The notes: a model not told the origin generated them from the letters alone. A stretch of 64,000 bases of DNA from Holothuria scabra (GCA_037179385.1 CM074184.1:14278001-14342000), one strand, 5' to 3'; counted from the first letter of the stretch, positions 36,909 to 48,668 are shown. Translations and numbers: made by a program.

Positions 36909-36975
36909 GGATAAACCAAGTTATCAGTTAATAAACCAGGTTTATCGTAAACTTGGTTTATCGAATAATTGGCCA
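36909..36975. repeat. Second GATAAACC palindrome cluster, just upstream of GFER
   Basis: GGATAAACCAAGTTATC, ATAAACCAGGTTTATCG and ACTTGGTTTATCGAATAATT lie within 67 bp. They are followed by GGCCATTTGG, which parallels the end of the first cluster. It ends about 50 bp before the GFER start codon. Confidence 0.8.
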
Positions 36976-37026
36976 TTTGGCTTGCCATATAGGGCGTTCT
37001 TTCAATGCACAATTGCATAATACAAG

Positions 37027-37179
37027 ATGGCTGCCTCCATGGGTGAGACATTTTCGGAGTCTCAGGGTGTGAATAAACAGACAGGAAAGCCCCAAAAACC
37101 ATGTCGAGCGTGTATGGATTTCAAAAGTTTCGCCAAGACTCAGGGTGTGAAACTGCCTCCAGGATTATCTTTGGAACAG
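37027..37179 (+). CDS. GFER: GFER exon 1
   Basis: Starts [14 protein letters not shown] and carries the CRAC shuttle cysteines. The donor GTTCGT at 37,180 is non-consensus after the GT. The nearby GTGTGA in the TQG codons would give phase 1 and not fit the phase-0 acceptor, so 37,179 is preferred. Confidence 0.85.
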
Positions 37180-40100
37180 GTTCGTTTTTTCAGATGGCGG
37201 TGCAGTCGTAGATTGAGACTTGAGTTAGGCCTAGGTCTAGCCTACTCCTAACGTCGTTGGTCAGTCAAGTCGTACAGTTGGACTTTATTGTTAGCCTAAT
37301 GTTATTCCTAAGCTATACTTTTATTACTAGTACGAGCAGTGAAAACTATTTAAAGAAAAGGCTCTAATTTAGAATTAGGGTCCAATTCTCTCACCCCAAA
37401 CAGTACCAATTCTCGTAACCTTCTTACTTAAGCTCCTCCCACAATTGTCTGAAATTCATCCTCATCCAAACACAATATCAGTTAATTGCTTTAGAGTGAG
37501 TATAGAAATATTGCTCAATGCGTTAATGAAAACACTATCGGTGCAGTTCATGCTGTGTAATATAAGCATTGGTAGTTTGCACTGTTTGAATTAGCTGTCA
37601 ATCAAAGAGCTGAGCCAATTGAGAGTTTCCGTTACCCTATACAAGAAGGGTAATTTGGGGTGAGAGGATTGGCCCTTTAAGTCATACTTCATACATGGAT
37701 ACATATGCATAGTAGTAGGGTTAAGGTTAGGGTTAGGGATACAATACATTTACCAATATATGTAGGCGTACATGCATACGCATGCATAGGTAGAGGGTTA
37801 GGGTGGGCTACATGTAGGTGTATGCACACATGGGAATATATACATCATTGTACATTTAAATATATGCACTTACGAATAAGTATGCATAATTACTTGGCTC
37901 TAGGTATACGTACCTCTATATGCGTGTATATATATATACGTATACGCACGTGTATTAACGTCTTTATATAGTTTGTGGTACTGATAGACAGTTCTTATAT
38001 TATTTGAAGATCCTCCACCAGCAACAGCGTTCGTAGTGCACTCAGGCGGCAAGCACTCTGGTCTATGTGCTATACTGTGTATACTGGCATGTCAGGGGTT
38101 TGAATTCCATGTTTAACCATTGCTTAAATTCTTGCTTCCACAGCATTAACCATTCACTTCTTTCCACAGCAAATTCATCATACTGCTCTTCTCTAGTGGA
38201 GAAAGAAAAAAGAAACGCAATTTACTACATGGAAAAAAATAAAAAAAAACTCTGTTTTTCTCTGAAAAAATCGAGTTTCAGTGTCCTCTTTTAAGTTGAG
38301 AGTTGTTTAAAATGATGTCATTTCCAGGCACTGATTCTAAATTAGTACCAAAGAAAAGGTTACACCTATAATGTGGCTCAGCCCATAAACTAGGGGTCCA
38401 ATAGTGTGACATGAGGTCAAAATCTAAAAATCAATTTATCTGATTGAAATTTTCACTCATGATAGAGTATCAACAGCAGTTATAAAAAATACAAATATTT
38501 TTGCATTGAGCATTATGTATGCATGAGCAGACTCATTCAAACATAAACTTGGCCAGTAAATTGACCAACATAACGGGGACACTAAAGCAGTCTTTAACCT
38601 TCTCCCCCAAGACTGATGAAAATCTGAAATGGTTGAAAATTGCTATCTGAATGTGTTTTAGTACCCGTTGTGACAAGAACATGGTAAAAGTTTGAAAAAA
38701 TACTCCAAAAATTAGAAAAGTCAGTTTCATTTTACTCAAAAATTTTCAGTTGCCAAAATGTCTACACATTTACATGTTTTTGTACATTATTGACTGATTT
38801 TTACCAATTAATGACTTTAAAGTATTCAAACCTTCCTCTTTGACACCCTAAGATTGTTAGACTTAACATTTGAAATCTTATTTATTGTCCCTCCATGGAC
38901 ATACTGTACGTATATTAGCAAGATATTACACTCCATTTGTATCTGTCGTGTGTAACAGGAACACCAAGATTTGGTGTCCCCATAACACCTAACATTCAAA
39001 GTGCCAGTTTGATTTTGAAATGTTAAGTTGGGCTGGTAACTTTCAAATACAACAAAAACCACTGTTTGCAGTTACAGTATACTGTAAGATAGAATAATAA
39101 GATCCATCATCATCAATTTTTTGTTTGCTTATGGCAGACATAACTCTGACAGGAAGGGGGACACCAAAAAAATCAAATGTTCATTAGGAATGAATACAAG
39201 ACTCTCAAACCATGGGATTAACTTTTCTGGTAATATTCTGGGACCTTCTATTCATGTACCTTTGTTCACCCAAAAATTAATTAGTTTGTGTGATTGGTGA
39301 AACATCTAAGTTTACCAACATAACTCACTTAGGGGGACACCAAAATTCTGTCCACATCGAATTGTACCTAGAAAATCTTTTGTTTTGATTTTTTCTTACC
39401 AAATGAGCTACTATGTAAAAGAGTTTGACCTATTTTTTGTATCAAGAAAACTATGGCCACCTGAGAATGATCATATTTGTAGAATAGATGGAATATACAT
39501 TAAAAAACCAACATAACTAGGGGGACACCAAAAAGTTATGTCCGCCAGGTTGTTTTCAATAGTATCATTTGGAAAAGTGGGTGGAGTGCAAATGCTCATA
39601 TTTTTAGAAATGTTGACTTTTGGTGATACTCTTACCATGACACATGAGCAGAGTAATTCAGTCTGTGATAAGTATGTTTTTCTGATTATTCAAATTTGTA
39701 TATTTGTATGTCACAGCCATTATAAATGCAAAAGTGAGGGGGGAAACCAAAGTAAAGAAGTCTGTTTTCTAAAAAATACTTAAGTTTGGATATTCAGTTT
39801 ATATATCATAAGATAGCCTAGTTGGTAAAGGATAATAAAATACCTGAAGCACTGGTTTGATGTATTCCCTGTTTTTGAAATATAGCATTATGTTGGCAAT
39901 GTCAGTAAAAACCCCATTGGACCCCTAGTTTAAGGATTGAGCCAGGTACCACCTTCACAGGGTGTGGCACCAACTTTTACCTGATTGACACACAGATCTT
40001 TTCTTTCAGTATTATGGTGTGTGCTGGTCTTAAAGGCACAGGACTGTAATGATCAGGTAGGCCTATCTAGATTCTTAGTGCAGTAACTAAGTAAGTGATC

Positions 40101-43100
40101 AGGGTTCACAAAGATGTGGCCTGGCCTAACTTGATAACTGATTAGTTTGTGTTTGTTTTACTACAGGAATCATCTTTTTGTGGATCTGTAGGGATTTTAC
40201 AAGTCCTTGAACACGACCCTTTGCCATGTCCTGTTTATTTTACTCCGCACTAGCCAGATTCCTGGTCACAGTACACAAGACATCCCCACGTTATGGCCTA
40301 TGTACAGTTGCTTTTCCACATTTTGAAGTTTTTCCTGGAACAAAATTCAGAACTGCCTGAAAGATCAAGAGCAGTTCCCCCACACTTGGGTTGATGCAGA
40401 AGCCAAATCTCACAATTTCCCTCATATTTCTCTTCAAAGTACTGTATCTTTCATCATAATGTCATAACTTCATAAAATCAGATGACCACTTGCTGCCCCA
40501 GATTGGCCTATAGGCCATTCTTTTTTTTTAATTATGGTTCCAGGTCCTGTAATATATGACTTTGTATTTCACACTCCCTGAGTTCAAATTGTGAGAATTG
40601 CACTCATAATCTCATACAGTACACACAATAGATGACATTTTCTGAAAATTAAACAAGTCCTAGCAAGTGCAGTGCCTAAACTTACTGTACTATAGCAAAT
40701 ACAGTAGAAAAAGTTTTTCACATCAGACACTAACAAAGTCATTGACAATGATTTGTTTTGGTGCTGGGAAGGGGGGTATCTCCCCACTCCTTTCATAAAA
40801 TTTTTGTTTTGTAAGATGTCTTACTGTAAATTTAAAATTGTGCAATGTTTAGCAATTTGAACTGAATGAACATGTTTATGAACTAGCCTAACATTTTTGG
40901 AGCATGTTCATTTTTAAAATATTCATTTTGGGGGCATATGAGAATTTAATATTACCACCATGTTACCTACCATGTCATATTGACCAAGGCTGTCAATGAA
41001 TTAAAATTAACAACCAAACAGACTATATTTCTATATTTGGCTGCCATATTTCAGACAAAAGTAATGGATCAATACAGCTTCATTTTGGGGTGAGAGATAA
41101 TGGTCATTTATAAATAAAAATATAAGCTATGGTAAGGTCTGAATTCACTTAAGTAATGAAAAATACTGATCATGTTTTTATCATTAGGCTCATGTACATT
41201 ATGGTAAATCATGGTTGATTTAGTTCACATTCAAATTGACTTGATGAAACTGCAACTGTTTTGAAACCAGTTCAAAACAGTTCTGCAGAAAACTTGTATT
41301 ACCAAAATACTGCACTTAAACCATCATGTGGACCTAGATATTTGCAGCCTTGCACAAAGGCAACTTTGCATTCATATAACTGTTTTGTATGTATCACAAG
41401 AATTTAATATTTTAATACAATTTAGCACTATATCCAAATAGAGCTGTGCTGTATGTAAATGCAAAGGGATGTGCAACTACTGTATGTGCATGGAAATGTT
41501 CTATTCCAGACATTTTTTTTTTCTGGGAGGGGCAAGATATGTAACTTTTAAATCCCGGGCCCCCTTCTTCTACTTTTCCTCCACCCCAAAGGATCACTAT
41601 CCCTGCAGATAGAGTATGTTTATTTTGAAAATGTTTACATTTGTTTTACTGTATTTTCACTTCTCAGAAGGCAACAAAGAGAGAGTGTCCTTTAGACAAA
41701 GATGAATTGGGTCGAAATACATGGTCATTCCTTCACACAACAGCAGCGTACTATCCAGATGAACCTAGTACAACAGAACAAACAGATATGAATCAGTTTA
41801 TTCACCTCTTTTCCAAGTTTTACCCATGTGACTTTTGTGCTGCTGACCTAAGAGAAGAGTGAGTCACAAGTTATGGTTTCATTCTAAGTTGGAAATGTGT
41901 CAAGTTGAAAATTTTTACTCTGTTAATTTTTGTTAATATTCTACAAACGTTGAACAAAGTGATTACTTTCACTATTAAGTTGCTCTTCACCACCATGGGA
42001 GGAAAACTTTGGGAAGCCTGGAGGCTCCATTCCAGGAAATTTTGGCATCTTTAGGGAATGAAGGGGAAATTTCCCTCTTTTGAAAATATTAGGAGAATTT
42101 TGAGAATTTTACTTCTTCCTGAGTTACCTCCTTCCTGGTAAAAAACAGTTTTCCACCCCAGCCTATGACCATCCTGAAGCAATTATTGTTTCTCAAAATT
42201 TCACCTGTTGTGGGTGAATCTCTATATATTAAAAATCTTGACAAATATTTAGAGAGTATACAATGTATTATAGCCCTGGTAGATTTAGTTTATATGTACA
42301 AGCATGTGCAGCGATCCTGGGTGGGAGGGGGAATGGGGGTTAGGGATGGGGGGAATGGGATGGAGGATACTGTGCACTATACCCTCCCCCCAAGAAAACA
42401 AACCTTCAGAATTGGAAACCATGTAAATAAGTTAAGTATGCTATTAGGAAAACTTCTGATTAGAACTCAAAACTAAAAGGTTGCAGAAATCCATGCTCTA
42501 AAATGTAACATAAAACCGTTTCTCTAAAAACAGAAGGGAACATATGAATGTGCATTGACAGTTCTTTACCCCCTCCCATGCATGGAGTAACTAAAAATGA
42601 ACATATTACATATATGCACCAGTATATCCTCAATTGCCTGTCACCTTCAATATGCAGTTATTACCCGAATGACACAAGAGTGAAACCATTTTCTAATTTG
42701 GAAATTGTTTCAGAAGAAAAGAAACTATGATAATTTGACTTCTACCTGTATGTATTGCATTTCAGGAAAGGTTTTGTGCACTAAAGCACAATATAATATG
42801 ATTCTTTCATAATAGGTGAATAAATTTCAGTATATAAAATGGCAGAATTTCTATGTCCTTTAAAGGTCAGGCACCTGAGCTTGAGGGGACACCCATGGTA
42901 GTACTGTATGTTGTTTGCATTGGTCAGTGGGCACCCAATCCATTCTTTCCCCAAAGGCGTTTTAAAGAAATGTCATGCTGCTGAGTATGTACAGTATACA
43001 CTCATTAATGCTGAAACAAGTGCATACAGTGTGTAAGCTGTTAAGGTTAAAACGAGATCAGTGAATTACAGTTTTTGACAGTTATAAGTACAGTATTCTT

Positions 43101-43318
43101 GCAACCTTGGCCTTAAGTTCTTAGATATTTTTTTCAAATGTTTCCACAGTTTAAAGGCTCACCCACCAGATACTAGAAGTCGAAGTAATCTACAACAATG
43201 GATGTGTAAAATGCATAATCTAGTGAACGTTAAATTAGGAAAACCAGAATTTGACTGCTCAAAGGTTGAAGAAAGGTGGAAAGATGGTTGGAAGGATGGA
43301 TCATGTGATTGGAGCTGA
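37027..43318 (+). CDS. GFER: FAD-linked sulfhydryl oxidase ALR/GFER (Erv1 family), 3 exons, complete
   Basis: Gene-level entry. Exons 37,027-37,179, 41,668-41,858 and 43,150-43,318 give 170 residues. ALR re-oxidises Mia40/CHCHD4 in the mitochondrial intermembrane space, passing electrons through FAD to cytochrome c, so it drives disulfide import. Visible: N-terminal arm with the shuttle pair CRAC in [12 protein letters not shown]; the Erv domain with [19 protein letters not shown]; the FAD-proximal redox motif [18 protein letters not shown] and the FAD-binding segment [17 protein letters not shown]; and the end [20 protein letters not shown]. All key cysteines are present. Start ATG has A at -3 and G at +4. 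The exon 1 donor (CAG/GTTCGT) is weak but is the only one giving phase 0. The N-terminus is short and lacks an obvious long extension. Confidence 0.95.
37381..37680. mobile_element. About 300-bp MITE with CCAATTCTCTCACCCCAAA ends
   Basis: Left end GGGTCCAATTCTCTCACCCC and right end GGGGTGAGAGGATTGGCCC are inverted. The left half is homologous to 24,520-24,650 (TCTCGTAACCTTCTTTCTTA; CCAGACACAATCTCAGTTTA). Lies in GFER intron 1. Non-coding. Confidence 0.8.
37716..37739 (+). repeat. Short telomere-like TTAGGG run
   Basis: GGGTTAAGGTTAGGGTTAGGG plus a detached GGGTTAGGG near 37,796. Too short for anything but a chance or repair-derived interstitial tract. Confidence 0.6.
38371..39945. mobile_element. 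1.57-kb TIR element with internal GGGGGACACCAAAA repeats
   Basis: Left end TGGCTCAGCCCATAAACTAG then GGGTCCAAT. The right end is ATTGGACCCC, then TAGTTTAAGGATTGAGCC: inverted repeats of about 27 bp with few mismatches. The interior repeats a motif of the form CAACATAACT...GGGGACACCAAAA near 38,567, 39,140, 39,315 and 39,505, with one copy inverted near 38,965. No transposase is seen, so it is non-autonomous. Superfamily unknown. Lies in GFER intron 1. Confidence 0.82.
39946..41667. other. Rest of GFER intron 1
   Basis: AT-rich, no structured repeat or exon recognised. Confidence 0.6.
41668..41858 (+). CDS. GFER: GFER exon 2 (Erv core with CxxC)
   Basis: Acceptor ACTTCTCAG and donor GTGAGT. 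Encodes [18 protein letters not shown] and [12 protein letters not shown], with the CxxC next to FAD. Ends on two bases (GA), completed by T at 43,150. Confidence 0.96.
41859..43149. other. GFER intron 2
   Basis: No exon or structured element seen. The open frame at about 42,165-42,476 lacks any coding signature. Confidence 0.65.
43150..43318 (+). CDS. GFER: GFER exon 3 (FAD-binding C-terminus)
   Basis: Acceptor TTTCCACAG. Encodes HPPDTRSR, the FAD-binding QQWMCKMHN, and the terminal cysteine pair in FDCSKV and DGSCDWS, then TGA. The last codons GAT TGG AGC TGA are also the start of the minisatellite that follows. Confidence 0.95.
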
Positions 43319-43500
43319 CCAGTGGTGATTGGAGCTGACCAGAGGTGATTGAAGCTGACAAGTTGTGATTGGAGCTAACCAGAGGTGATTGAAGCTGACC
43401 AATGATGATTGGAATTGATGAATGGTGATTGGAGCTGACAAGTTATGACTGGAGCTAACCAATGGTGATTGGAGCTGATCAGTGGTGAAGCTGACCTAAA
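43306..43500 (+). repeat. 20-bp minisatellite starting in the GFER stop region
   Basis: About nine to ten units of TGATTGGAGCTGACCAGTGG with scattered changes. The first unit contains the last coding codons and stop of GFER; the rest would be 3' UTR. Confidence 0.9.
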
Positions 43501-43689
43501 AGTAATCAAAGTGTTGGATAAAACTTTCATATAACTGCAATTCTTCTTTCATTAGTGTTACTATGGTGAAAAAGTCAGAACACTGTTGTTCTAGAGAAAG
43601 AGAGGAAAGAACATGAAAAAATAGATGAGCTCCATGAACTTTGATTGCTCGTAGAACTGCGGCTGCTGGACCAGTTGAAACACATTATT

Positions 43690-45272
43690 GATTCCTTGCC
43701 GTAGGCAGGCAAGGAATCTATGCGATGGTGATGTCGTGTGTGTGTGTGTGTATGTGTGTGTGTGTTTGTGACACTTGCTTGTAAACACGGTATCTTAAGA
43801 TAGGAATGTCCGACACTTTTCATATTTGGTATATAGATTTATCATGTTGAGAGGAAGAACCCTATTGTTTTTGGTAGAGGTCAAAGGTCATTTGAGGTCA
43901 CCAGCGGTAAAACTGCGACAATTTCAAAAATAGCTTGTAAACATGATATCTTCAGATAGGAGTGACTGACACTTTTCATACTTGGTATATAGATTTGTCA
44001 TGTTGAGAAGAAGAACCCTATTGTTTTTGGTAGAGGTCAAGGGTCATTTGAAGTCACCAGCGGTAAAATTGCGAAAACGCCCAAAATGACTTGTAAACAC
44101 GATACCTTCAGATAGGATTGCCCGACAATTTTCATACTTGGTATATAGATTTATCATGTTGAGAGAAAGAAACCTATTGCTTTTGGTAGAAGTCAAAGGT
44201 CATTTGAGGTCACCAGCGGTAAAATTGCGAAAACGCCCAAAATGGCTTGTAAACACGATATCTTCAGATAGGATTGCCCGACAATTTTCATACTTGGTAT
44301 ATAGATTTGTCATGTTGAGAGGAAGAACCCTATTGTTTTTGGTAGAGGTCAAAGGTCATTTGAGGTCACCAGTGGTAAAATTGCGAAAACACTGAAAATG
44401 GCTTGTAAACATGATATCTTCAGTTAGGAGAGAACAACACCCTTCATATTTGGTATATAGATTTTTCATGTTGAGAGAGAGAAGCCTATTGTTTTTGGTA
44501 GAGGTCAAAGGTCATTTGAGGTCAATAGTAGTAAAATTGCGAAAACTTCGAAAATGGCTTGTAAACATGATTTCTTCAGATAGGAGTCACCGACACTTTT
44601 CATACTTGGTATATAGATTTTTCATGTTGAGAAGAAGAACCCTATTGTTTTTGGTAAGGTCAAAGGTCATTTGAGGTTACCAGCGGTAAAATTGCGAAAA
44701 CACTGAAAATGGCTTGTAAACACGATATCTTCAAAAAGGAGTGACAGATACTCCTCATATTTGGTATATAGATTTGTCATGTCGAGAGAAAGAAGCCTAT
44801 TGCTTTTGGTAGAATTCAAAGTTCATTTGAGGTCACCAGCGGTAAAATTGGGAAAGTCCCGAAAATGGCTTTTAAACATGATTTCTTCAGATAGGAGTGA
44901 CCGACACTTCTCATGCTTGGTATATAGGTTTGTCATGTTGAGAGGAAGAAGTCTATTTTTTTTGGCTGGGGTCAAAGGTCATTTGAGGTCATCAGCGGTA
45001 AAAATGTGAAAACACCGAAAATGGCTTGTAAACATGATATCTTCAGATAGGATTGCCCGACAATTTTCATACTTGATGTATAGATTTTTCATGTTGAGAG
45101 AAAGAAGCCTATTGTTTTTGGTAGAGGTCAAAGGTCATTTGAGGTCACCAGGGGTAAAATTGCGAAAATTCTGTGCCTAAAATGTAAAGAAAAATCTATT
45201 AGGCACTGTCAATTTGAAAGCAGGTAAGGTATTTAATGGCAAGGAATCACTAAGCCTTTTGGCTTTCTGGTT
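43690..45272 (+). mobile_element. Array-bearing element, copy 4 (156-bp units, intact ends)
   Basis: The left end is a hairpin GATTCCTTGCC/GGCAAGGAATC (43,690-43,718), then a (TG)n stretch. Nine units with an almost constant 156-bp period follow (CCTA anchor at 43,861, 44,017, 44,173, 44,329, 44,485, 44,641, 44,796, 44,952 and 45,108). Each has TTTTTGGTAGAGGTCAAAGG then TCATTTGAGGTCACCAGCGG. The right end has GGCAAGGAATC again (45,238-45,248), a hairpin AAGCC-TTTT-GGCTT (45,252-45,265) and TCTGGTTA. Because 156 is a multiple of three, spurious ORFs run through the units. Non-autonomous; a Helitron-like nature is an inference. Confidence 0.85.
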
Positions 45273-46109
45273 AAATTATATAGTGTACTGGAAAATTGAA
45301 TTCAAATCAAAAATTATAAATCAAGAAGCATGTGAGTGAATATTCAAATTCTGTTTACATTTTGATAAACCTGTATCATGAGTTTCTGACTGTATTTTAA
45401 GTGAAACTTTGCAATATAACCACATGGTACAGTTAGTCTGTAAAAATAAAGTGCAGTGGTACCATGCTGGTGATTCAGTGAAAAAATTTTGTACAAAGGA
45501 AGTATTTTATACTTACTGTAATCTCAGGAACTATACGAATGATGTATGAATGGATATGCAGTTAAATAGGAAAAGTATAGAAGAATGGGGTCAGTGAATG
45601 TATTGTACACTTGTTCAAGAGTTGTTTCAAAAGGTATTGGTTTGAACTCCTTTTTTCATTGTACAGTAGACAGTGTAATCCCTTCAGCTTAACAGAAAGG
45701 TAGTGTACATCTCATTGGTTGTACAGTGCTTAGCAATAGCAAGAGGTGTATTGCTAAAGCTTGGTACAGTACATGGTATATGATCTTGGCTTTACAGGTA
45801 TTATGTAAGCCAGTCATGTCAAATGATGTGGATTGTCTCTAAAAAAAAAAACAGGCAATTTACAGTACCTAGACATGACAGATTTCGAAAATACCAATTT
45901 GTTTGTATTATCTTTATAGAGTGTGTAGAGCAACATGGTCATGTCAGAAAGAGAGTTCTAAATTTCAGGATTCAGTGTATCCTGAGAAAGACTTCTGCCT
46001 TGCTGTATCAATGACAGAGGACAAGCTGCATTATTTATTTTTACATGCACAGTCATGATATCAATACCTTGGGACATTTTTTAAATTATTCCTATGCAAT
46101 GGTGATGTT
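45273..46109. other. Non-coding stretch
   Basis: AT-rich sequence with many short TGTACAGT-like words; no gene or clear repeat. Confidence 0.55.
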
Positions 46110-46720
46110 TCTGTGTCATTGTGACACTGCTTGTAAACATAATACCTCAAGATATATGTGTTGTTATATGAATTTGTCATGGTAAGCGAAGTAATCCTAT
46201 TGTTTTTGGTGGAGGTTAAAGGTCATTTGGGTTCATGAGATGACAAAGACAAAAAATGTTGTAAACATGTTAAGTATCTTAACATAACAATAATTGACAC
46301 TCATTTTTGGTATATTGATTTTTCATGTTAAGAGGAAGACCCCTTTTGTTTTTGTATGGGTCCCATGTCGTTTTAGTTCACCAGAGGCAAAGCTGATAAA
46401 ATTTTTGAAAGGGTTGTAAACACCACAGTAGGAAGATTCTTTATTATTCCTGGACAACAAGTGTCAAAGAGCATTTCTGTAGGGTCAATAGAGGTCAAAA
46501 AGTAAAACTTCCCAAGAATTCCCAAGATATTCATCTGGGAATACAAGAGTCAGAGAAAAGGAACAAAGAAAACAAAAGTTTTTCAAGAATTCCTGAGTTC
46601 ATCTTCTTTGGGTAATCAGAGGTCAAAAAGCAAGTATTTCCAAGATCGCCATCTGGGGTCATTGAAGATCAAAAAGCAAAATTTCCCCAAAGTTTCAGTG
46701 TTGGTGCTATGGGCATGAAG
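46110..46720 (+). repeat. Tandem-array element, copy 5 (strongly decayed)
   Basis: Contains AATCCTATTGTTTTTGGTGG followed by AGGTTAAAGGTCATTTGGGT, and a second worn unit near 46,345. After that come degenerate AGAGGTCAAAAAG pieces at about 46,490, 46,620 and 46,670. Possibly ends near 47,350, where AAGCCTTTGGTTTTCCGGTC resembles the 3' hairpin. Confidence 0.6.
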
Positions 46721-46894
46721 GTGCATTTTCCCTGCATGCTGTTAGAATTGAATAGGACGTTTTGGCCAATGTTACCTGAGAAAAAGGCGTTTTCTCCCGT
46801 GAAGCTTTTCCTCTGTAATTCTGGCAGTTAACCCCATTGAAACCAACCTTGTTGCTCTATTGAGCAAATAGTCTTTGAAGGAGGCAAATGCCTT

Positions 46895-47005
46895 TAACTT
46901 TATTGATCACAAGATACCTGAACAGGAAGTTCTCTGATAGATTCTGGATTATTAGTTGCCAGCTTGAGATGGCTAAAACTTGGTATTCGCTTCTAGCATC
47001 ATATC
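46895..47005 (-). repeat. Inverted copy of the 6.63-kb dispersed repeat
   Basis: The reverse complement matches 6634-6730 (AAGTTTTAGCCATCTC, AATCTATCAGAGAACTTCCT, GTTCAGG). Confidence 0.75.
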
Positions 47006-48668
47006 TCAGAAATTTTTGTTGCCCCGTCAGTTACCATTAAATTGCCCCACCCTTTCCAATCAGATCTGAAATTAGTTAAATCGTGATTTTATAGCCTTAT
47101 GACGAGTGAGATCATCTTTCGGGGAACCAAAATTCATGAATGTCTATTTACGGTATGCTACCCATACTGCCAACAAGCCAGTTAAAAACTTATCGTAATA
47201 GTAGACACTGCAACAGGAGGCCAGCCTGGTCAGGTCAATATTTCTCTTAAGCATTCACTCGGTTTTGCTCTGCGTGCGAAAAATTTTCCCTCGTTCTTAC
47301 GTCTTCCCTTGCTCTTAGTTTGTCACCTCTCCCCCATGATTAACTAGGAGTCACTAACAAGCCTTTGGTTTTCCGGTCTGATATTAGGTACAGGGTCTTA
47401 GGATTGGCTCTGAAGAAACTGTTTTCTTTCTATTGGAGTAAAACTTTTAGCTTGGTTACCTATCTTATAAATCAAAACAAAACAAATTTTAAAGGAGTGG
47501 CTCCAATCAAAACGTGGATAGTGGCATAAAAAGAACACTCCTTTTATAGAATTAATATTTTCTACACCTCCGTGAAGAAAGTAGTTAACCCCCTTTACCT
47601 TTCCCCTCCAGCAGTATAGTGTTCTTAAATTTTAAATGAGCAGGACTGAATTGAATGGCTCATCAATCTTTGTCAAAAGCGTCGAATATCATCATTACAG
47701 GTAACGCCTTCAACGGTTATCTATGTACCCTGTGTAATTTAATTTGTCAGTGCAAACAAGACAATAAGGTGATGAAAAGATTCTTTCCCATATGATGATA
47801 CTATGGCAGTAGCGTAGTCAGGATGGGAAAAGAGCCAAGAGAAAAAATTGAAAAATGTAAGAAAGCAACGCCCCTTAGTATGGGAGTTATTTTGTTAAAA
47901 CAATTCTTTGATACGATACGCGCTCACAAGTGGTGGCACTCCACCGCAGTGTCTCGAAGGCCCCTTTGTGAAAAGACCAAAAACCCTTGTGAGGGACCAT
48001 TGTGGGAAAACCGTGATCTTCTGCAGCCGCCGTAAGGGTACAAATCAGGAAGAAGGACGCATCCACCCCTTCTATGTGGACGAAATACTGCATTCGTCCG
48101 CCCAAATAAGACAGATAAGAAAATGAATTCTTCCCTTGTTACATGACAACTCTCTTTATTCTTTTGTTGGATCAGTTAACGTCTGTTCATCGATTTATTA
48201 CGACAACCGAGGTAGTGCTATCAAAATTCCTGCAAATTGCACCAAAATTCTAAAGTGTGACAAAAATTATCTTTGGCCGCTTCCGGGAAAACGCACCGAC
48301 ACATTTAAACAGCACATAAAAAGTTCCAGACAAAAAAATCTATATCTGAAAAGTTACCGTACGTATAACCTGTTGAATTTTAGCACGCCTTCCACGAAAA
48401 TGATATGACGTCAGTCATCTTAAACAGGAGTTTTGAATCGTTGAACGTTGAACTGCTTAATTAACTGACACATCCGAAAAACCTTAAACTGACTTGAAAT
48501 TAGTGAAACTAAAAAGGAAGTACTAGCCTATAAATGAGGCATACTTCATAACATGTGCATAACAGTCTGTTTGAGGATTGAAGGAAAGTGGCGAACTGTT
48601 TCGTCCATTGCCGACTTTAACGTCGTATGATACACTGTTTTATCTAAATTCTCAAAAAGGGGTCAGAC
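47006..48668. other. Upstream region of the LRR gene
   Basis: No gene recognised. GGCAGTAGCGTAGTCAGG at about 47,806-47,823 looks like a lone, mutated CAGTGGCGTAG element end. The LRR promoter presumably lies in the last few hundred bases, but no TATA box stands out. Confidence 0.5.

Noticed and set aside
37716..37739. Internal telomere or chromosome-fusion remnant
   Set aside because: Only two or three TTAGGG units; far too short.
44138..45009. Three ORFs of 82-87 residues repeating [21 protein letters not shown] sequence
   Set aside because: They are read-through of the 156-bp repeat (a multiple of three), so similarity between them reflects the array and not a protein family.
43690..45272. 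CRISPR-like array
   Set aside because: The whole 156-bp unit is repeated, without short repeats separated by unique spacers, and the genome is eukaryotic.
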